From: an uncultured Acidaminococcus sp.
GTDB lineage: Bacteria > Bacillota > Negativicutes > Acidaminococcales > Acidaminococcaceae
Assembly: GCA_900770265.1 (NCBI GenBank)
Contig: CAAGJR010000145.1
Location: forward strand, 1 to 18,712
Direction: 5' to 3'
DNA: 18,712 nucleotides
This document shows, piece after piece, positions 1 to 7,120 of this stretch; positions within the stretch are counted from its first letter, which is position 1; the number at the start of each line of letters is the position of its first letter. A program made the position numbers and the translations under genes. The notes under the pieces are model-generated. The model saw only the letters and a program-made list of their open reading frames with translations, was not told where the DNA came from and did no database searches.

Positions 1-227
1 ACGAAGCCTTCATACTGGCCCTGTTTGGCATCCTGGATGGCGTAGCCGTCTTCCTTGAAATCCTTCGAGAACGCATCCACCGTAGGTTTCAGCACCGGGG
101 CCGAAACCAGTTCACAGGTGAGGTCCGCCGCCCCCAGGCGGGTGATTTCCAGGGTGATGTGCCCCTTGGCGCAGCCGCTGACCAGCGTCATCAGCACCAG
201 GCACATGAGGAGTACGATTTTTTTCAT
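1..227 (-). CDS. Small lipoprotein, N-terminal part (runs off the window)
   Basis: The reading frame starts at ATG 227-225 and stays open to base 1, giving about 75 residues. It opens with MKKIVLLMCLVLMTLVSGC, a lysine-led hydrophobic signal peptide ending in a good lipobox (VSGC, Cys19), so the product should be lipid-anchored at the cell surface or periplasm. The mature part begins AKGHITLEITRLGAADLTCE and continues as a soluble domain with alternating strand-like stretches. This loosely recalls LppM/DUF3153-type lipoproteins, but I cannot confirm that by eye. The start overlaps the stop of the upstream acyl-CoA ligase gene by ATGA, and a GGGAGG ribosome site lies within the ligase's last codons, so translation is probably coupled. 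Function is unknown. Confidence 0.8.
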   Translation of the reverse strand, partial: MKKIVLLMCLVLMTLVSGCAKGHITLEITRLGAADLTCELVSAPVLKPTVDAFSKDFKEDGYAIQDAKQGQYEGF

Positions 228-1720
228 AAGGCCCTCCCGGCAGTTTTGTCTTTTTCCAAGATCTTAAGGGTTTGTTTCCGCAGTTCATTCTTCAGCAGCT
301 TGCCCAGGTGGTTCCGGGGCAGCGCTTCCGTCTTGAAATATTTCTTCGGTACTTTGTAGGCGGCGATCTGCTTCAGCAGCGTCCGGCGCATGGCCCGGAA
401 ATCCAGGGCGGCGCCTTCTTCCGCCACCACCCAGGCAGCTACGGCCTGGCCCCGCAGGGGATCCGGCACCCCGATCACCGCGGCTTCCGCCACGCCGGGC
501 AGTTCCTGGATGGCTTCTTCCACCTCCCGGGGATAGATGTTCTCCCCGCTGGAGATGATCATGTCCTTCAGCCGGTCCACCAGGAACAGGTACCCATCTT
601 CGTCGAAGTACCCCACGTCCTCCGTGTGGAACCAGCCGCCCCGGAAAGCCTCTTTGGTGGCTTCCGGCAGGTTCAGGTAGCCCAGCATCACATTGGGGCC
701 CCGCACGCCGATCTCGCCTCTTTCACCGGCCGGAAGTTCCTTCCCGTCCGGATCCAGGATGGCCACGTCCACCCCGTCGATGGGCAGGCCGATGGACCCG
801 AACCGGGTATGGTCCGGCCGGTTGAAGCTCACCACCGGTGATGTCTCGGACAAGCCGTAGCCGTCCAGGAGCGGCCGTTTGCACCAGGCGGTGAACCGTT
901 CGCCCAGGCCCTCGCCCAGGCTGGCCCCGCCGCTGATGAAGAGACGCACGCTCTCCAGCTCCCGCAGGTCGGCGCCGTCCACCAGAAGTTCCATCACCGC
1001 CGGCACCCCCACGAACACGGTGACCTTCTGGGCCTGGACCAGCCGCAGGGCTGCCTTGAAGTTGTAGGTGGTCTGGATGATGATAGGGCTCCCCAGCAGC
1101 AGGGAGCTGGTGACGCACACGGTCCAGCCGTAGCAGTGGTACATGGGCAGCAGGCACAGCACCCGGTCATCGGGCCGCTGGCCCGCGGCGTCCACATAGG
1201 CCCGGGCGTTGGTCAAGAGGTTCCGGTGGGTCAGCATGGCCCCCTTGGGCCGCCCGGTGGTGCCGGAGGTGTAGATGATGGTGCAGTTGTCCGTCTCCTT
1301 CCGCTCCACCGGCTGGAAAGCCTGCGCCACCGGGGCATCCAGGTCCTCATACAGGAACTGCTGCACCCCGGTGAGCCCCTGCCCGGCCAGGGCGTCCGCC
1401 AGGTCCAGGGGCTGGCGGGAAATCAGGAAACGGATGCCCGCATCCTTCAGGATGTAGGCCACCTCCCGAGGCGCCAGCTGGAAATTCAAAGGAACGATGA
1501 CACCCCCGGCCCGGATCACGGCCAGATAGGCCATGACGAACCCGCTGCAGTTGCGGCTGAACAGTCCCACCCGTTCGCCGGGCCTCAGGCCCCGGGCCTG
1601 GAGGAACCGGGCCCAGTGGTCCACCTTTTGTTCCAGCTCCCCATAGGTCACCGGCCCCTGGGCGTCCACCAGGGCCAGCTGCCCCGGTGCCTTCCCCTTG
1701 ATCAAATCATCATAAAACAT
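224..1720 (-). CDS. AMP-forming acyl-CoA ligase (ANL superfamily)
   Basis: This 498-residue protein activates a carboxylic acid as acyl-AMP and transfers it to CoA. All core motifs of the adenylate-forming family are visible: the phosphate loop YTSGTTGRPKG at 150-160, the A5 motif GYGLSETSP at 287-295, the ribose-binding Asp in HTEDVG (Asp368), the hinge DRLKDMI at 382-388, and the C-terminal catalytic Lys in PRNHLGKLLKNEL (Lys474). Length and lack of carrier-protein domains suit a medium/long-chain fatty-acid or aryl-acid CoA ligase rather than an NRPS domain; the exact substrate cannot be read from sequence. The ATG at 1720 has an AGGAGG-like site in the short gap that separates it from a divergent thioesterase gene. 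The gene ends in an ATGA overlap with a lipoprotein gene. A ligase next to a thioesterase suggests opposing control of an acyl-CoA pool, which is inference. Confidence 0.92.
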   Translation of the reverse strand: MFYDDLIKGKAPGQLALVDAQGPVTYGELEQKVDHWARFLQARGLRPGERVGLFSRNCSGFVMAYLAVIRAGGVIVPLNFQLAPREVAYILKDAGIRFLISRQPLDLADALAGQGLTGVQQFLYEDLDAPVAQAFQPVERKETDNCTIIYTSGTTGRPKGAMLTHRNLLTNARAYVDAAGQRPDDRVLCLLPMYHCYGWTVCVTSSLLLGSPIIIQTTYNFKAALRLVQAQKVTVFVGVPAVMELLVDGADLRELESVRLFISGGASLGEGLGERFTAWCKRPLLDGYGLSETSPVVSFNRPDHTRFGSIGLPIDGVDVAILDPDGKELPAGERGEIGVRGPNVMLGYLNLPEATKEAFRGGWFHTEDVGYFDEDGYLFLVDRLKDMIISSGENIYPREVEEAIQELPGVAEAAVIGVPDPLRGQAVAAWVVAEEGAALDFRAMRRTLLKQIAAYKVPKKYFKTEALPRNHLGKLLKNELRKQTLKILEKDKTAGRAL

Positions 1721-1794
1721 GCTGCCTCCTTGCCTTTCCAGACGAAAACGAGTAAGATGGAATTGTTAAAATCCTAGAGAAAGAAGTGGATCTC
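1721..1794. promoter_or_regulatory. Divergent promoter gap between ligase and thioesterase genes
   Basis: These 74 bases must carry the promoters of both divergent genes. On the minus side a strong AAGGAGG-like site sits just ahead of the ligase ATG. On the plus side the stretch GTTAAAATCC could hold a -10 (TAAAAT), but no convincing -35 stands 17 bases before it. Assignment of exact promoters is not possible by eye. Confidence 0.4.
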
Positions 1795-2190
1795 ATGAAA
1801 GAATTTCGTATCGGCGCCGTGGGCGAAGCCACGGAAACTGTGCTCCACACCAACACGGCTGCAGCCATGGGCAGCGGCTCCCTGGATGTGTATGCCACCC
1901 CGGCCATGCTGGCCCTGATGGAAAAAGCCGCCTGCAACATCGTGAACCCCTGCCTGGATGAGGACACCACCAGCGTGGGCATCGGTGTGAACCTGTCCCA
2001 CGATGCCGCCACCGCCGTCGGCAAGACCGTTACTGCCAAAGCCGTCCTGGTGGGCGTGGATGGCCGGAAACTGACCTTCAAGATCACCGTTTCCGACAAC
2101 TACGGCACCATCGGCCAGGCCACCCATGAACGGTTCCTGGTGAACAAGGAAAAGTTCCTGGGCAAGCTGGCCGCCAAGGACAAGAAATAA
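1795..2190 (+). CDS. FlK-like hot-dog acyl-CoA thioesterase
   Basis: A 131-residue single hot-dog protein resembling the fluoroacetyl-CoA thioesterase FlK family. The FlK catalytic trio is recognisable with the same spacing: Thr35 and Glu43 in ATPAMLALMEKA (FlK Thr42 and Glu50, eight residues apart) and His69 in GVNLSHDAAT (FlK His76). The later stretch ATHERFLVNKEKF matches the family's THER end. Real fluoroacetyl-CoA hydrolysis is confined to rare producers, so the native substrate here is more likely an ordinary short acyl-CoA. The frame can be opened at GTG 1786, but ATG 1795 has the purine-rich GAAAGAAG ahead at workable spacing and begins at the conserved region. The gene diverges from the acyl-CoA ligase and its stop lies only six bases from the stop of folD. 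Confidence 0.85.
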   Translation: MKEFRIGAVGEATETVLHTNTAAAMGSGSLDVYATPAMLALMEKAACNIVNPCLDEDTTSVGIGVNLSHDAATAVGKTVTAKAVLVGVDGRKLTFKITVSDNYGTIGQATHERFLVNKEKFLGKLAAKDKK

Positions 2191-2196
2191 AAACGA

Positions 2197-3018
2197 TCAG
2201 AAGCTGCGGGTGAGGGTCTCCATGACCATGAGATTGCTCACCACGCCCACGCCGCCGGGAACGGGGGTATAGGCCGAAGCCTTCGCCTGTTTGGCCGCTT
2301 CGGACACATCCCCCACCAGTTTCCCGTCCACGGAGTTGATCCCCACATCGATTACCACAGCGCCTTCACGGATCATATCTTCCGTGATCAGGTCGGGCTT
2401 GCCCACGGCGCTGATGATCACATCTGCCTGCCGGGTAATGGCGGGCAGATTTTTTGTGCGCGAACGGCAGACGGTCACCGTGGCGTACCGGCCCATGAGC
2501 ATCAGCGTGAGCGGCCGCCCCACCACTTCGCCATAGCCCACCATAGCCACGTTCTGCCCTTCCAGGGGAATGCCGTAGTGGTCCAGGATGGCCATGCAGG
2601 CCCGGGGCGTACAGGGCCCCCAGGGGGTGATGCCCAGGTACAGCCGGCCGCTGTTCATGGGGTGCACGCAGTCCATGTCCTTTTCCGGATCCAGCTGCCG
2701 GATCAGTTCCAGCTTGTGGATGTGTTTCGGCACGGGCATAAGGGGCAGGATGCCGGTGATGGCCGGATCCTCGCTCAGTTCCCGCAGCCGCAGTTCCGCC
2801 TCTTCCTGGGTCGTCTTTTCCGGCAGCTCCACATCCCGGGTCTTCACCCCCAGGCTGGCCGCTGTCTTCAGCAGGCTCCGTTTATACACTTTCGCCGCCG
2901 GGTTGTCCCCCACCAGGAACGTGGCCAGGGTCAGGTCCCGGCCGGCGAATTTTTCCTTCAGCTGCTGACGGATGGCGTCTGCCACCGGCTTGCCATATAA
3001 AATCGTTTGTCCTTCCAT
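2197..3018 (-). CDS. folD: FolD-family methylene-THF dehydrogenase, cyclohydrolase site altered
   Basis: A 273-residue member of the FolD family, which oxidises 5,10-methylene-tetrahydrofolate to methenyl-THF and usually also hydrolyses that to 10-formyl-THF in the cytoplasm. Family landmarks are present: VGDNPAAKVY (36-45), PEKDMDCVHP (111-120) with both Asp residues, GPCTP (134-138), a Rossmann region with VGRP, VTVCRSRTKNL and the end signature TPVPGGVG. However, the position of the catalytic Lys (Y-x3-K, Lys56 in human MTHFD1) is Leu49, and the Gln of the VQLP motif (Gln100) is Leu93 in GILPLMPVP. The nucleotide loop is VGYGEVVG rather than the usual VGRSxxVG. Cyclohydrolase activity is therefore doubtful. 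The start was set at ATG 3018 rather than the upstream in-frame ATG 3039, because a GGAGGAAGGAAGG ribosome site lies at 3023-3035. It follows the PBP gene by 21 bases. Confidence 0.88.
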   Translation of the reverse strand: MEGQTILYGKPVADAIRQQLKEKFAGRDLTLATFLVGDNPAAKVYKRSLLKTAASLGVKTRDVELPEKTTQEEAELRLRELSEDPAITGILPLMPVPKHIHKLELIRQLDPEKDMDCVHPMNSGRLYLGITPWGPCTPRACMAILDHYGIPLEGQNVAMVGYGEVVGRPLTLMLMGRYATVTVCRSRTKNLPAITRQADVIISAVGKPDLITEDMIREGAVVIDVGINSVDGKLVGDVSEAAKQAKASAYTPVPGGVGVVSNLMVMETLTRSF

Positions 3019-3039
3019 GCTGCCTTCCTTCCTCCGCAC

Positions 3040-5133
3040 TCAGCGGAAATAAACTGTGACCGTATCCCCGCTGTGCAGCACCGTCCCCGGAGCCGGGGTC
3101 TGTTTCCAGCTGGTACCGCTGCCGATGGGGATGAGCTGCAGGCCGGCGCCGCCCAGGGCCGTGGCCACGTTCCGGATGGAGTGGCCGGCCAGGTTCGGCA
3201 GTTTCACGGCACCGTTCCCGTCCGCTTCCAGAGCTGCCAGAGGGGCAGCTTCCTTCGCCGTCTTGGCCAGCAGGGATTCCACAGTGGGCAGGCCGTCCCA
3301 GCTGCTGGGCTCGATGCCTTCCGCCACCAGAATCTGCTGCAGGGTATCCCGGAAGATAGGCGCGGACACCTGGGACCCGTAGAAGGCCCCCTTCGGGGAA
3401 TCCAGCATGATGATCATGGCGTATTTCGGCGCATCGCTGGGCACGAAGCCCACGAACGAGGCGATGTACACCCCCGGGATGTACCCACCCTTGGGGGAGA
3501 GCTTTTCAGCGGTCCCGGTCTTGCCGGCGATCTTGTAGCCCTTGATCTGGGCCGTCTTGCCGCCGCCCTCGGAAACCACCTTTTCCATCATGGTCCGCAT
3601 CTCTTCGGCCACTTCCGGGGTGATCACCTGCCGGTCCACCTGGGTCTTGTTCTCCAGCACCACATTGCCGTCCGGGTCCGTGACTTTTGCCACCACGTAC
3701 GGCCGCACCAGCTTGCCCCCGTTGGCGATGGCGCTGATGGCCCGGATCATCTGCAGGGGCGTCACAGCGATGCCCTGGCCGATGCCCATGGTAGCCACGT
3801 CCGAAGGCACCATGTCCTTGGGATTGTACAGGATGCCCGCTTCTTCCCCGGGCACATCCGTGCCGGTCTTGCTGCCGAAACCGAACTGTTTGGCGTATTC
3901 CGTCTCCCGTTCGCCGCCCAGCTTCAGCCCCAGGGCCGCCATGCCGGTGTTCAGGGAGAATTTGATCACGTCCGTATAAGTCACGTGACCCATACCCTTG
4001 CCGTCCCAGTTCCGGATCCGCCGGCCGCCCACATCGATGGAGCCCTGGTCGTTAAAGGGCGTGGTGGGCGTGATGATGCCCTCCATCAGGGCCGCGGAGC
4101 CCATGATGGGCTTGAACACGGAACCCGGTTCGTAGACGATGGAGACGCCCCGGTTCAGGTACGCCCCCTTGGGTGCCTGGCTGAAATGGTTGGGATCGAA
4201 CGTGGGCCGGCTGGCCATGCCCAGGATCTCCCCGGTGTTGGGGTCCATGAGGATGGCTGCCGCACTGGCCGCGTGGGTCTTGGCGATGGCGTCGTCCAGG
4301 CTCTTTTCCAGGATGAACTGCATGCGGGCGTCGATGGTGAGCTGCACCGTATCCATGCGCCGGGCCTGGACCTGGTTCATGGCACTCTGGCCCACCAGAT
4401 GGCCCTTGGCGTCGAAGAAGCTGTGCTTCTTCTGGTCCTGCCCCTTCAGGTACTTGTCCATGGAGTCTTCGATGCCTTCCAGGCCTTTCCCGTCGTCTCC
4501 CACGAAACCGATCACCTGGGCGGCCAGTTTATCCTTCGTATAGTAGCGTTTGCTTTCTTCCTTGAAATGGAAGCCGCTGATTTTCTGGTCCTTCAGCACC
4601 TGTTCCACTTCATCGGCCACATGGGGATCCAGCTGCCGCTTCACCCATTCGAACCGGCGGTCCGGTTCCGTGAAGATCTGGTACAGTTCGTCCGCCTTCA
4701 TGTCCAGGATGGGCGCCAGCTGGTCGGCCGCCACCCGTTTCGGGTCCCGGCTGGGCATCTTGCCCAGGGGCCACCGTTCCGGATCGTCCACCACTTCCTG
4801 GGGATCCACGTACAGGGATTTGCTGATGATGCTCACGGCCAGTTCTTCTCCGTTCCGGTCCACGATGCTGCCCCGGGGAGAGATCTCCGTGTGCTCGCCC
4901 ATAATCTGGGCGTTGGCTGCCTCACTGTAGTAGCCGCCCCGGACGATCTGTTTCCAGAACAGCATGACCACCACGACGCCAGCCACGATGGCCACCAGTT
5001 TCCCGATGACGATGGCCCGGCCCTTGCCCCGCAGCAGCACATCCTGATGGGTGGGGTCCAGTTTCAGCACCTGGGGATCGGCCGCCGGGGCTTTCCGTTT
5101 GTTCGGTTTTTTCAGGAACCAGGGCAGTTTCAC
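3040..5133 (-). CDS. Class B penicillin-binding protein (PBP2/FtsI/SpoVD-like) with PASTA domain
   Basis: A peptidoglycan D,D-transpeptidase of 697 residues that acts outside the membrane with a SEDS partner. From the chosen start there is a basic cytoplasmic tail (KKPNKRK), one membrane segment near 42-60, a dimerisation/pedestal region opening with SPRGSIVDRNGEELA, then the transpeptidase domain with the three penicillin-binding motifs: SVFK (active Ser338), SLN (393-395) and KTGT (538-541). A single C-terminal PASTA-like repeat (about 642-697, VKLPNLAGHS to TVTVYFR) resembles clostridial SpoVD and some FtsI proteins. The start is GTG 5133: AGGAGG at 5142-5147 gives eight bases of spacing and the codon overlaps the ftsW stop as GTGA. 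An upstream GTG at 5142 would overlap that ribosome site. Whether it serves division or elongation cannot be decided from sequence. Confidence 0.93.
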   Translation of the reverse strand: MKLPWFLKKPNKRKAPAADPQVLKLDPTHQDVLLRGKGRAIVIGKLVAIVAGVVVVMLFWKQIVRGGYYSEAANAQIMGEHTEISPRGSIVDRNGEELAVSIISKSLYVDPQEVVDDPERWPLGKMPSRDPKRVAADQLAPILDMKADELYQIFTEPDRRFEWVKRQLDPHVADEVEQVLKDQKISGFHFKEESKRYYTKDKLAAQVIGFVGDDGKGLEGIEDSMDKYLKGQDQKKHSFFDAKGHLVGQSAMNQVQARRMDTVQLTIDARMQFILEKSLDDAIAKTHAASAAAILMDPNTGEILGMASRPTFDPNHFSQAPKGAYLNRGVSIVYEPGSVFKPIMGSAALMEGIITPTTPFNDQGSIDVGGRRIRNWDGKGMGHVTYTDVIKFSLNTGMAALGLKLGGERETEYAKQFGFGSKTGTDVPGEEAGILYNPKDMVPSDVATMGIGQGIAVTPLQMIRAISAIANGGKLVRPYVVAKVTDPDGNVVLENKTQVDRQVITPEVAEEMRTMMEKVVSEGGGKTAQIKGYKIAGKTGTAEKLSPKGGYIPGVYIASFVGFVPSDAPKYAMIIMLDSPKGAFYGSQVSAPIFRDTLQQILVAEGIEPSSWDGLPTVESLLAKTAKEAAPLAALEADGNGAVKLPNLAGHSIRNVATALGGAGLQLIPIGSGTSWKQTPAPGTVLHSGDTVTVYFR

Positions 5134-6329
5134 GGCCGCCACCTCCTTGCTGTGGGCACCTTGGGCCGGGGTGCCGCCGTTTTCTCAGCCGGAACCGCTT
5201 TGGGCTTCCGGGGCTTTTTGTGCTCGTCCTTGTACACGGACAGCACCAGGCCGATGGCCCCCATGGTCATGATCAGGGACGTGCCCCCGTAACTGATGAA
5301 GGACAGGGGCACCCCGATGATGGGGAACACCCCGCAGACCATGGCCATGTTGGCGAAGGCCTGGCCCACCACCAGGAAGTTCACGCCGCTGACCAGCAGG
5401 AACCCCTTCCGGTCCTGGGTCCGCTGGCCGATGTGGTACAGGACCACCCCCAGCAGCAGGAACACCAGGATCAGGAACACCGCTCCGATGAAGCCCCACT
5501 CCTGGCAGTAGTTGGCAAAGGCAAAGTCCGTATGGGCTTCCGGCAGGTAGAAGAACTTGCCCGTCCCCATGCCGAAGGGCTCGCCGAAGAAACGGCCGCT
5601 GCCAATGGCATTGAAGGACTGGATGGCCTGGTACCCCTTGCCCTGGGGATCCTGCTCCGGATGGAGCCAGAACAGGATCCGGGCCAGCCGGTAGGGAGCC
5701 TGGATGACGGCCGCGGCGATCCCCACGACCCCGACGCCCACCAGGCCCCAGAATTCCTTCATGGGCAGGCCGGCCAGGATGTACAGGATGATCATCAGCG
5801 TCATGATGATGGCAGCCGTGCCCATATCGGGCTGGATCAGGACCAAAAACGACAGGAAGGCCGTTTCCCAGAACGCCAGCCCCGTATCCCGGCGCAGCAG
5901 ATGGGGCGTCCGCCCCTGTTCCATGAGCTGCCCCAGGTAATGGGCGCCCAGCAGGATCACCGCCAGTTTCACGAACTCGGAGGGCTGGAAGGAAATGGGC
6001 CCCAGGATCACCCAGCGCTGGGCCCCTTTCGTGGCCCGGCCGAAGATGTCCACGGCAAACAGGATCCCGGTGAGCAGTACGCAAAAGATCTGGTCATATT
6101 TGAACAGCCAGTGGTAATCCACCTTCCGCTCGATGAAGAACATGACAGCGAGCCCCACCAGGCTGAACACACCATAACGCAGCAGATAATGGTAGCCGTT
6201 TCCGAACATGTCGGCCGCCGCCACATAACTGGCGCTGAACACGTTCACCGCTCCCAGCACCAGCAGGAAGAACACCAGGCTCAGCAGGGCATCCCTGGCG
6301 TTGTCCCAGAACATGATCCGTTTTCCCAT
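5130..6329 (-). CDS. SEDS-family peptidoglycan glycosyltransferase (FtsW/RodA/SpoVE type)
   Basis: A 399-residue polytopic membrane protein that polymerises lipid II into glycan strands. Family signatures are clear: KGAQRWVILG followed by FQPSEFVKLA (101-122), QPDMGTA (166-172), the LPEAHTDFAFA loop (262-272) containing the essential Asp, and GVPLSFISYGGTS (339-351). About nine or ten hydrophobic segments are visible, followed by a basic, proline- and lysine-rich cytoplasmic tail of about 30 residues. The ATG at 6329 has GAGG nearby, 15 bases after the trmB stop. It overlaps the following PBP gene by four bases (GTGA), which is the expected arrangement for a SEDS/class B PBP pair that forms one complex. 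FtsW versus RodA assignment would need phylogeny. Confidence 0.92.
   Translation of the reverse strand: MGKRIMFWDNARDALLSLVFFLLVLGAVNVFSASYVAAADMFGNGYHYLLRYGVFSLVGLAVMFFIERKVDYHWLFKYDQIFCVLLTGILFAVDIFGRATKGAQRWVILGPISFQPSEFVKLAVILLGAHYLGQLMEQGRTPHLLRRDTGLAFWETAFLSFLVLIQPDMGTAAIIMTLMIILYILAGLPMKEFWGLVGVGVVGIAAAVIQAPYRLARILFWLHPEQDPQGKGYQAIQSFNAIGSGRFFGEPFGMGTGKFFYLPEAHTDFAFANYCQEWGFIGAVFLILVFLLLGVVLYHIGQRTQDRKGFLLVSGVNFLVVGQAFANMAMVCGVFPIIGVPLSFISYGGTSLIMTMGAIGLVLSVYKDEHKKPRKPKAVPAEKTAAPRPKVPTARRWRP
5142..5147 (-). promoter_or_regulatory. Ribosome binding site that fixes the PBP start
   Basis: AGGAGG on the minus strand, lying inside the last codons of the upstream ftsW-type gene. It is eight bases before GTG 5133 and overlaps the alternative GTG 5142, which rules the latter out as the main start. 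Confidence 0.75.
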
Positions 6330-6344
6330 AACTTGCCTCGGTCC

Positions 6345-6986
6345 TTAGAACTGCACTTCGCAGAAATTGATGTTCTTGCCCCGGGCGCTGAACTTCTGCT
6401 CGTATTCCGTCTGGGCTTCATTCAGGATATCCGTATGGTGGAGGTCCGTGGAAAGGGCCAGGATCTTCAGGCCGAATTCCTTGAATTCCTCCACAGAGAA
6501 GGCAAACAGGTCGTCATTATCGGTCTTGAAGCGCAGGTGTCCTCCCGGTTTCAGGATTTTCTTGTATTCTGCCAGGAACGTCCGGTAGGTGAGCCGCCGT
6601 TTAGCGTGGCGGGCCTTGGGCCAGGGATCACTGAAGTTCAGGAAGATCTGGTCCACTTCCCCCGGTTCGAACCAGTCCAGCAGATGGGCCGCATCGGCGT
6701 GGATGATCCGGGCGTTGGGGATTTCGGCTTCCCGCAGCTTCTTCACGGCGTAATAACACACTTCCCGCTGGGTCTCCATGCCCAGATAGCCGATTTCGGG
6801 ATGGAGCTGGCTCATGGCCGCCAAAAACTGGCCCTTGCCGCAGCCGATTTCCAGCTGCAGGGGACGGCCGCCCAGCACCAGTTCGGACCAGTGGCCCTTA
6901 TACTGTTCCAGGTCGTCCTCCAGCAGTTCCTTGCCCCGATAGTCTTCCAGCGCCTGGGGGATCCAGGGTTTCTTTCGTAAACGCAT
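6345..6986 (-). CDS. trmB: tRNA (guanine-N7-)-methyltransferase
   Basis: A 213-residue cytoplasmic SAM-dependent enzyme that makes m7G46 in the tRNA variable loop. The SAM-binding motif I LEIGCGKGQFL is at 45-55, the acidic residue after strand 2 is in GMETQ (Glu71), and the signature FSDPWPKARHAKRRL spans 118-132. The family's C-terminal motif TEYEQKFSARGKNI is at 193-206. Length and motif order are normal. ATG 6986 is preceded by AGGAGA at good spacing. It sits 15 bases upstream of the SEDS gene and so probably shares its transcript; the link is likely one of convenience rather than function. Confidence 0.95.
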   Translation of the reverse strand: MRLRKKPWIPQALEDYRGKELLEDDLEQYKGHWSELVLGGRPLQLEIGCGKGQFLAAMSQLHPEIGYLGMETQREVCYYAVKKLREAEIPNARIIHADAAHLLDWFEPGEVDQIFLNFSDPWPKARHAKRRLTYRTFLAEYKKILKPGGHLRFKTDNDDLFAFSVEEFKEFGLKILALSTDLHHTDILNEAQTEYEQKFSARGKNINFCEVQF

Positions 6987-7010
6987 GTTGGTTCTCCTAT
7001 TTTTACAGAT

Positions 7011-7035
7011 GGGGCTGTCGCAAGGCGACAGCCCC
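7011..7035. repeat. Perfect 11-bp hairpin between regulator gene and trmB
   Basis: GGGGCTGTCGC at 7011-7021 pairs perfectly with GCGACAGCCCC at 7025-7035 around a three-base AAG loop. It lies 25 bases upstream of the trmB ATG. Neither side carries a proper T-run: plus-strand continuation is TTATATA and minus-strand continuation is ATCTGTAAAAA. It could be a weak terminator of the regulator transcript, a 5'-leader structure for trmB, or part of a dispersed repeat. Confidence 0.6.
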
Positions 7036-7072
7036 TTATATATTGCTACCGGCCGGCTTCCGCCGCCCTATG

Positions 7073-7115
7073 TCTCTGGTCTCTGGTCTCTGGCCGAAGG
7101 TAGCCAGCTACCGCT
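7073..7115. repeat. Three TCTCTGG heptamers plus a GGTAG/CTACC hairpin
   Basis: Three exact tandem copies of TCTCTGG occupy 7073-7093 (CCAGAGA on the minus strand). They run into a nested inverted repeat in which GGTAG and CTACC pair around CCAG (about 7099-7112), flanked by outer GGCC tetramers. This lies directly after the stop of the regulator gene on the minus strand. A related heptamer and hairpins occur near 18073-18131. Confidence 0.55.
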
Positions 7116-7120
7116 GGCCT

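Noticed and set aside
3019..3039. ATG 3039 as the folD start.
   Set aside because: The extra seven residues are encoded by the ribosome-site stretch itself; ATG 3018 begins at the conserved N-terminus.
5134..5142. GTG 5142 as the PBP start.
   Set aside because: It overlaps the AGGAGG ribosome site; GTG 5133 has proper spacing and overlaps the ftsW stop as GTGA.
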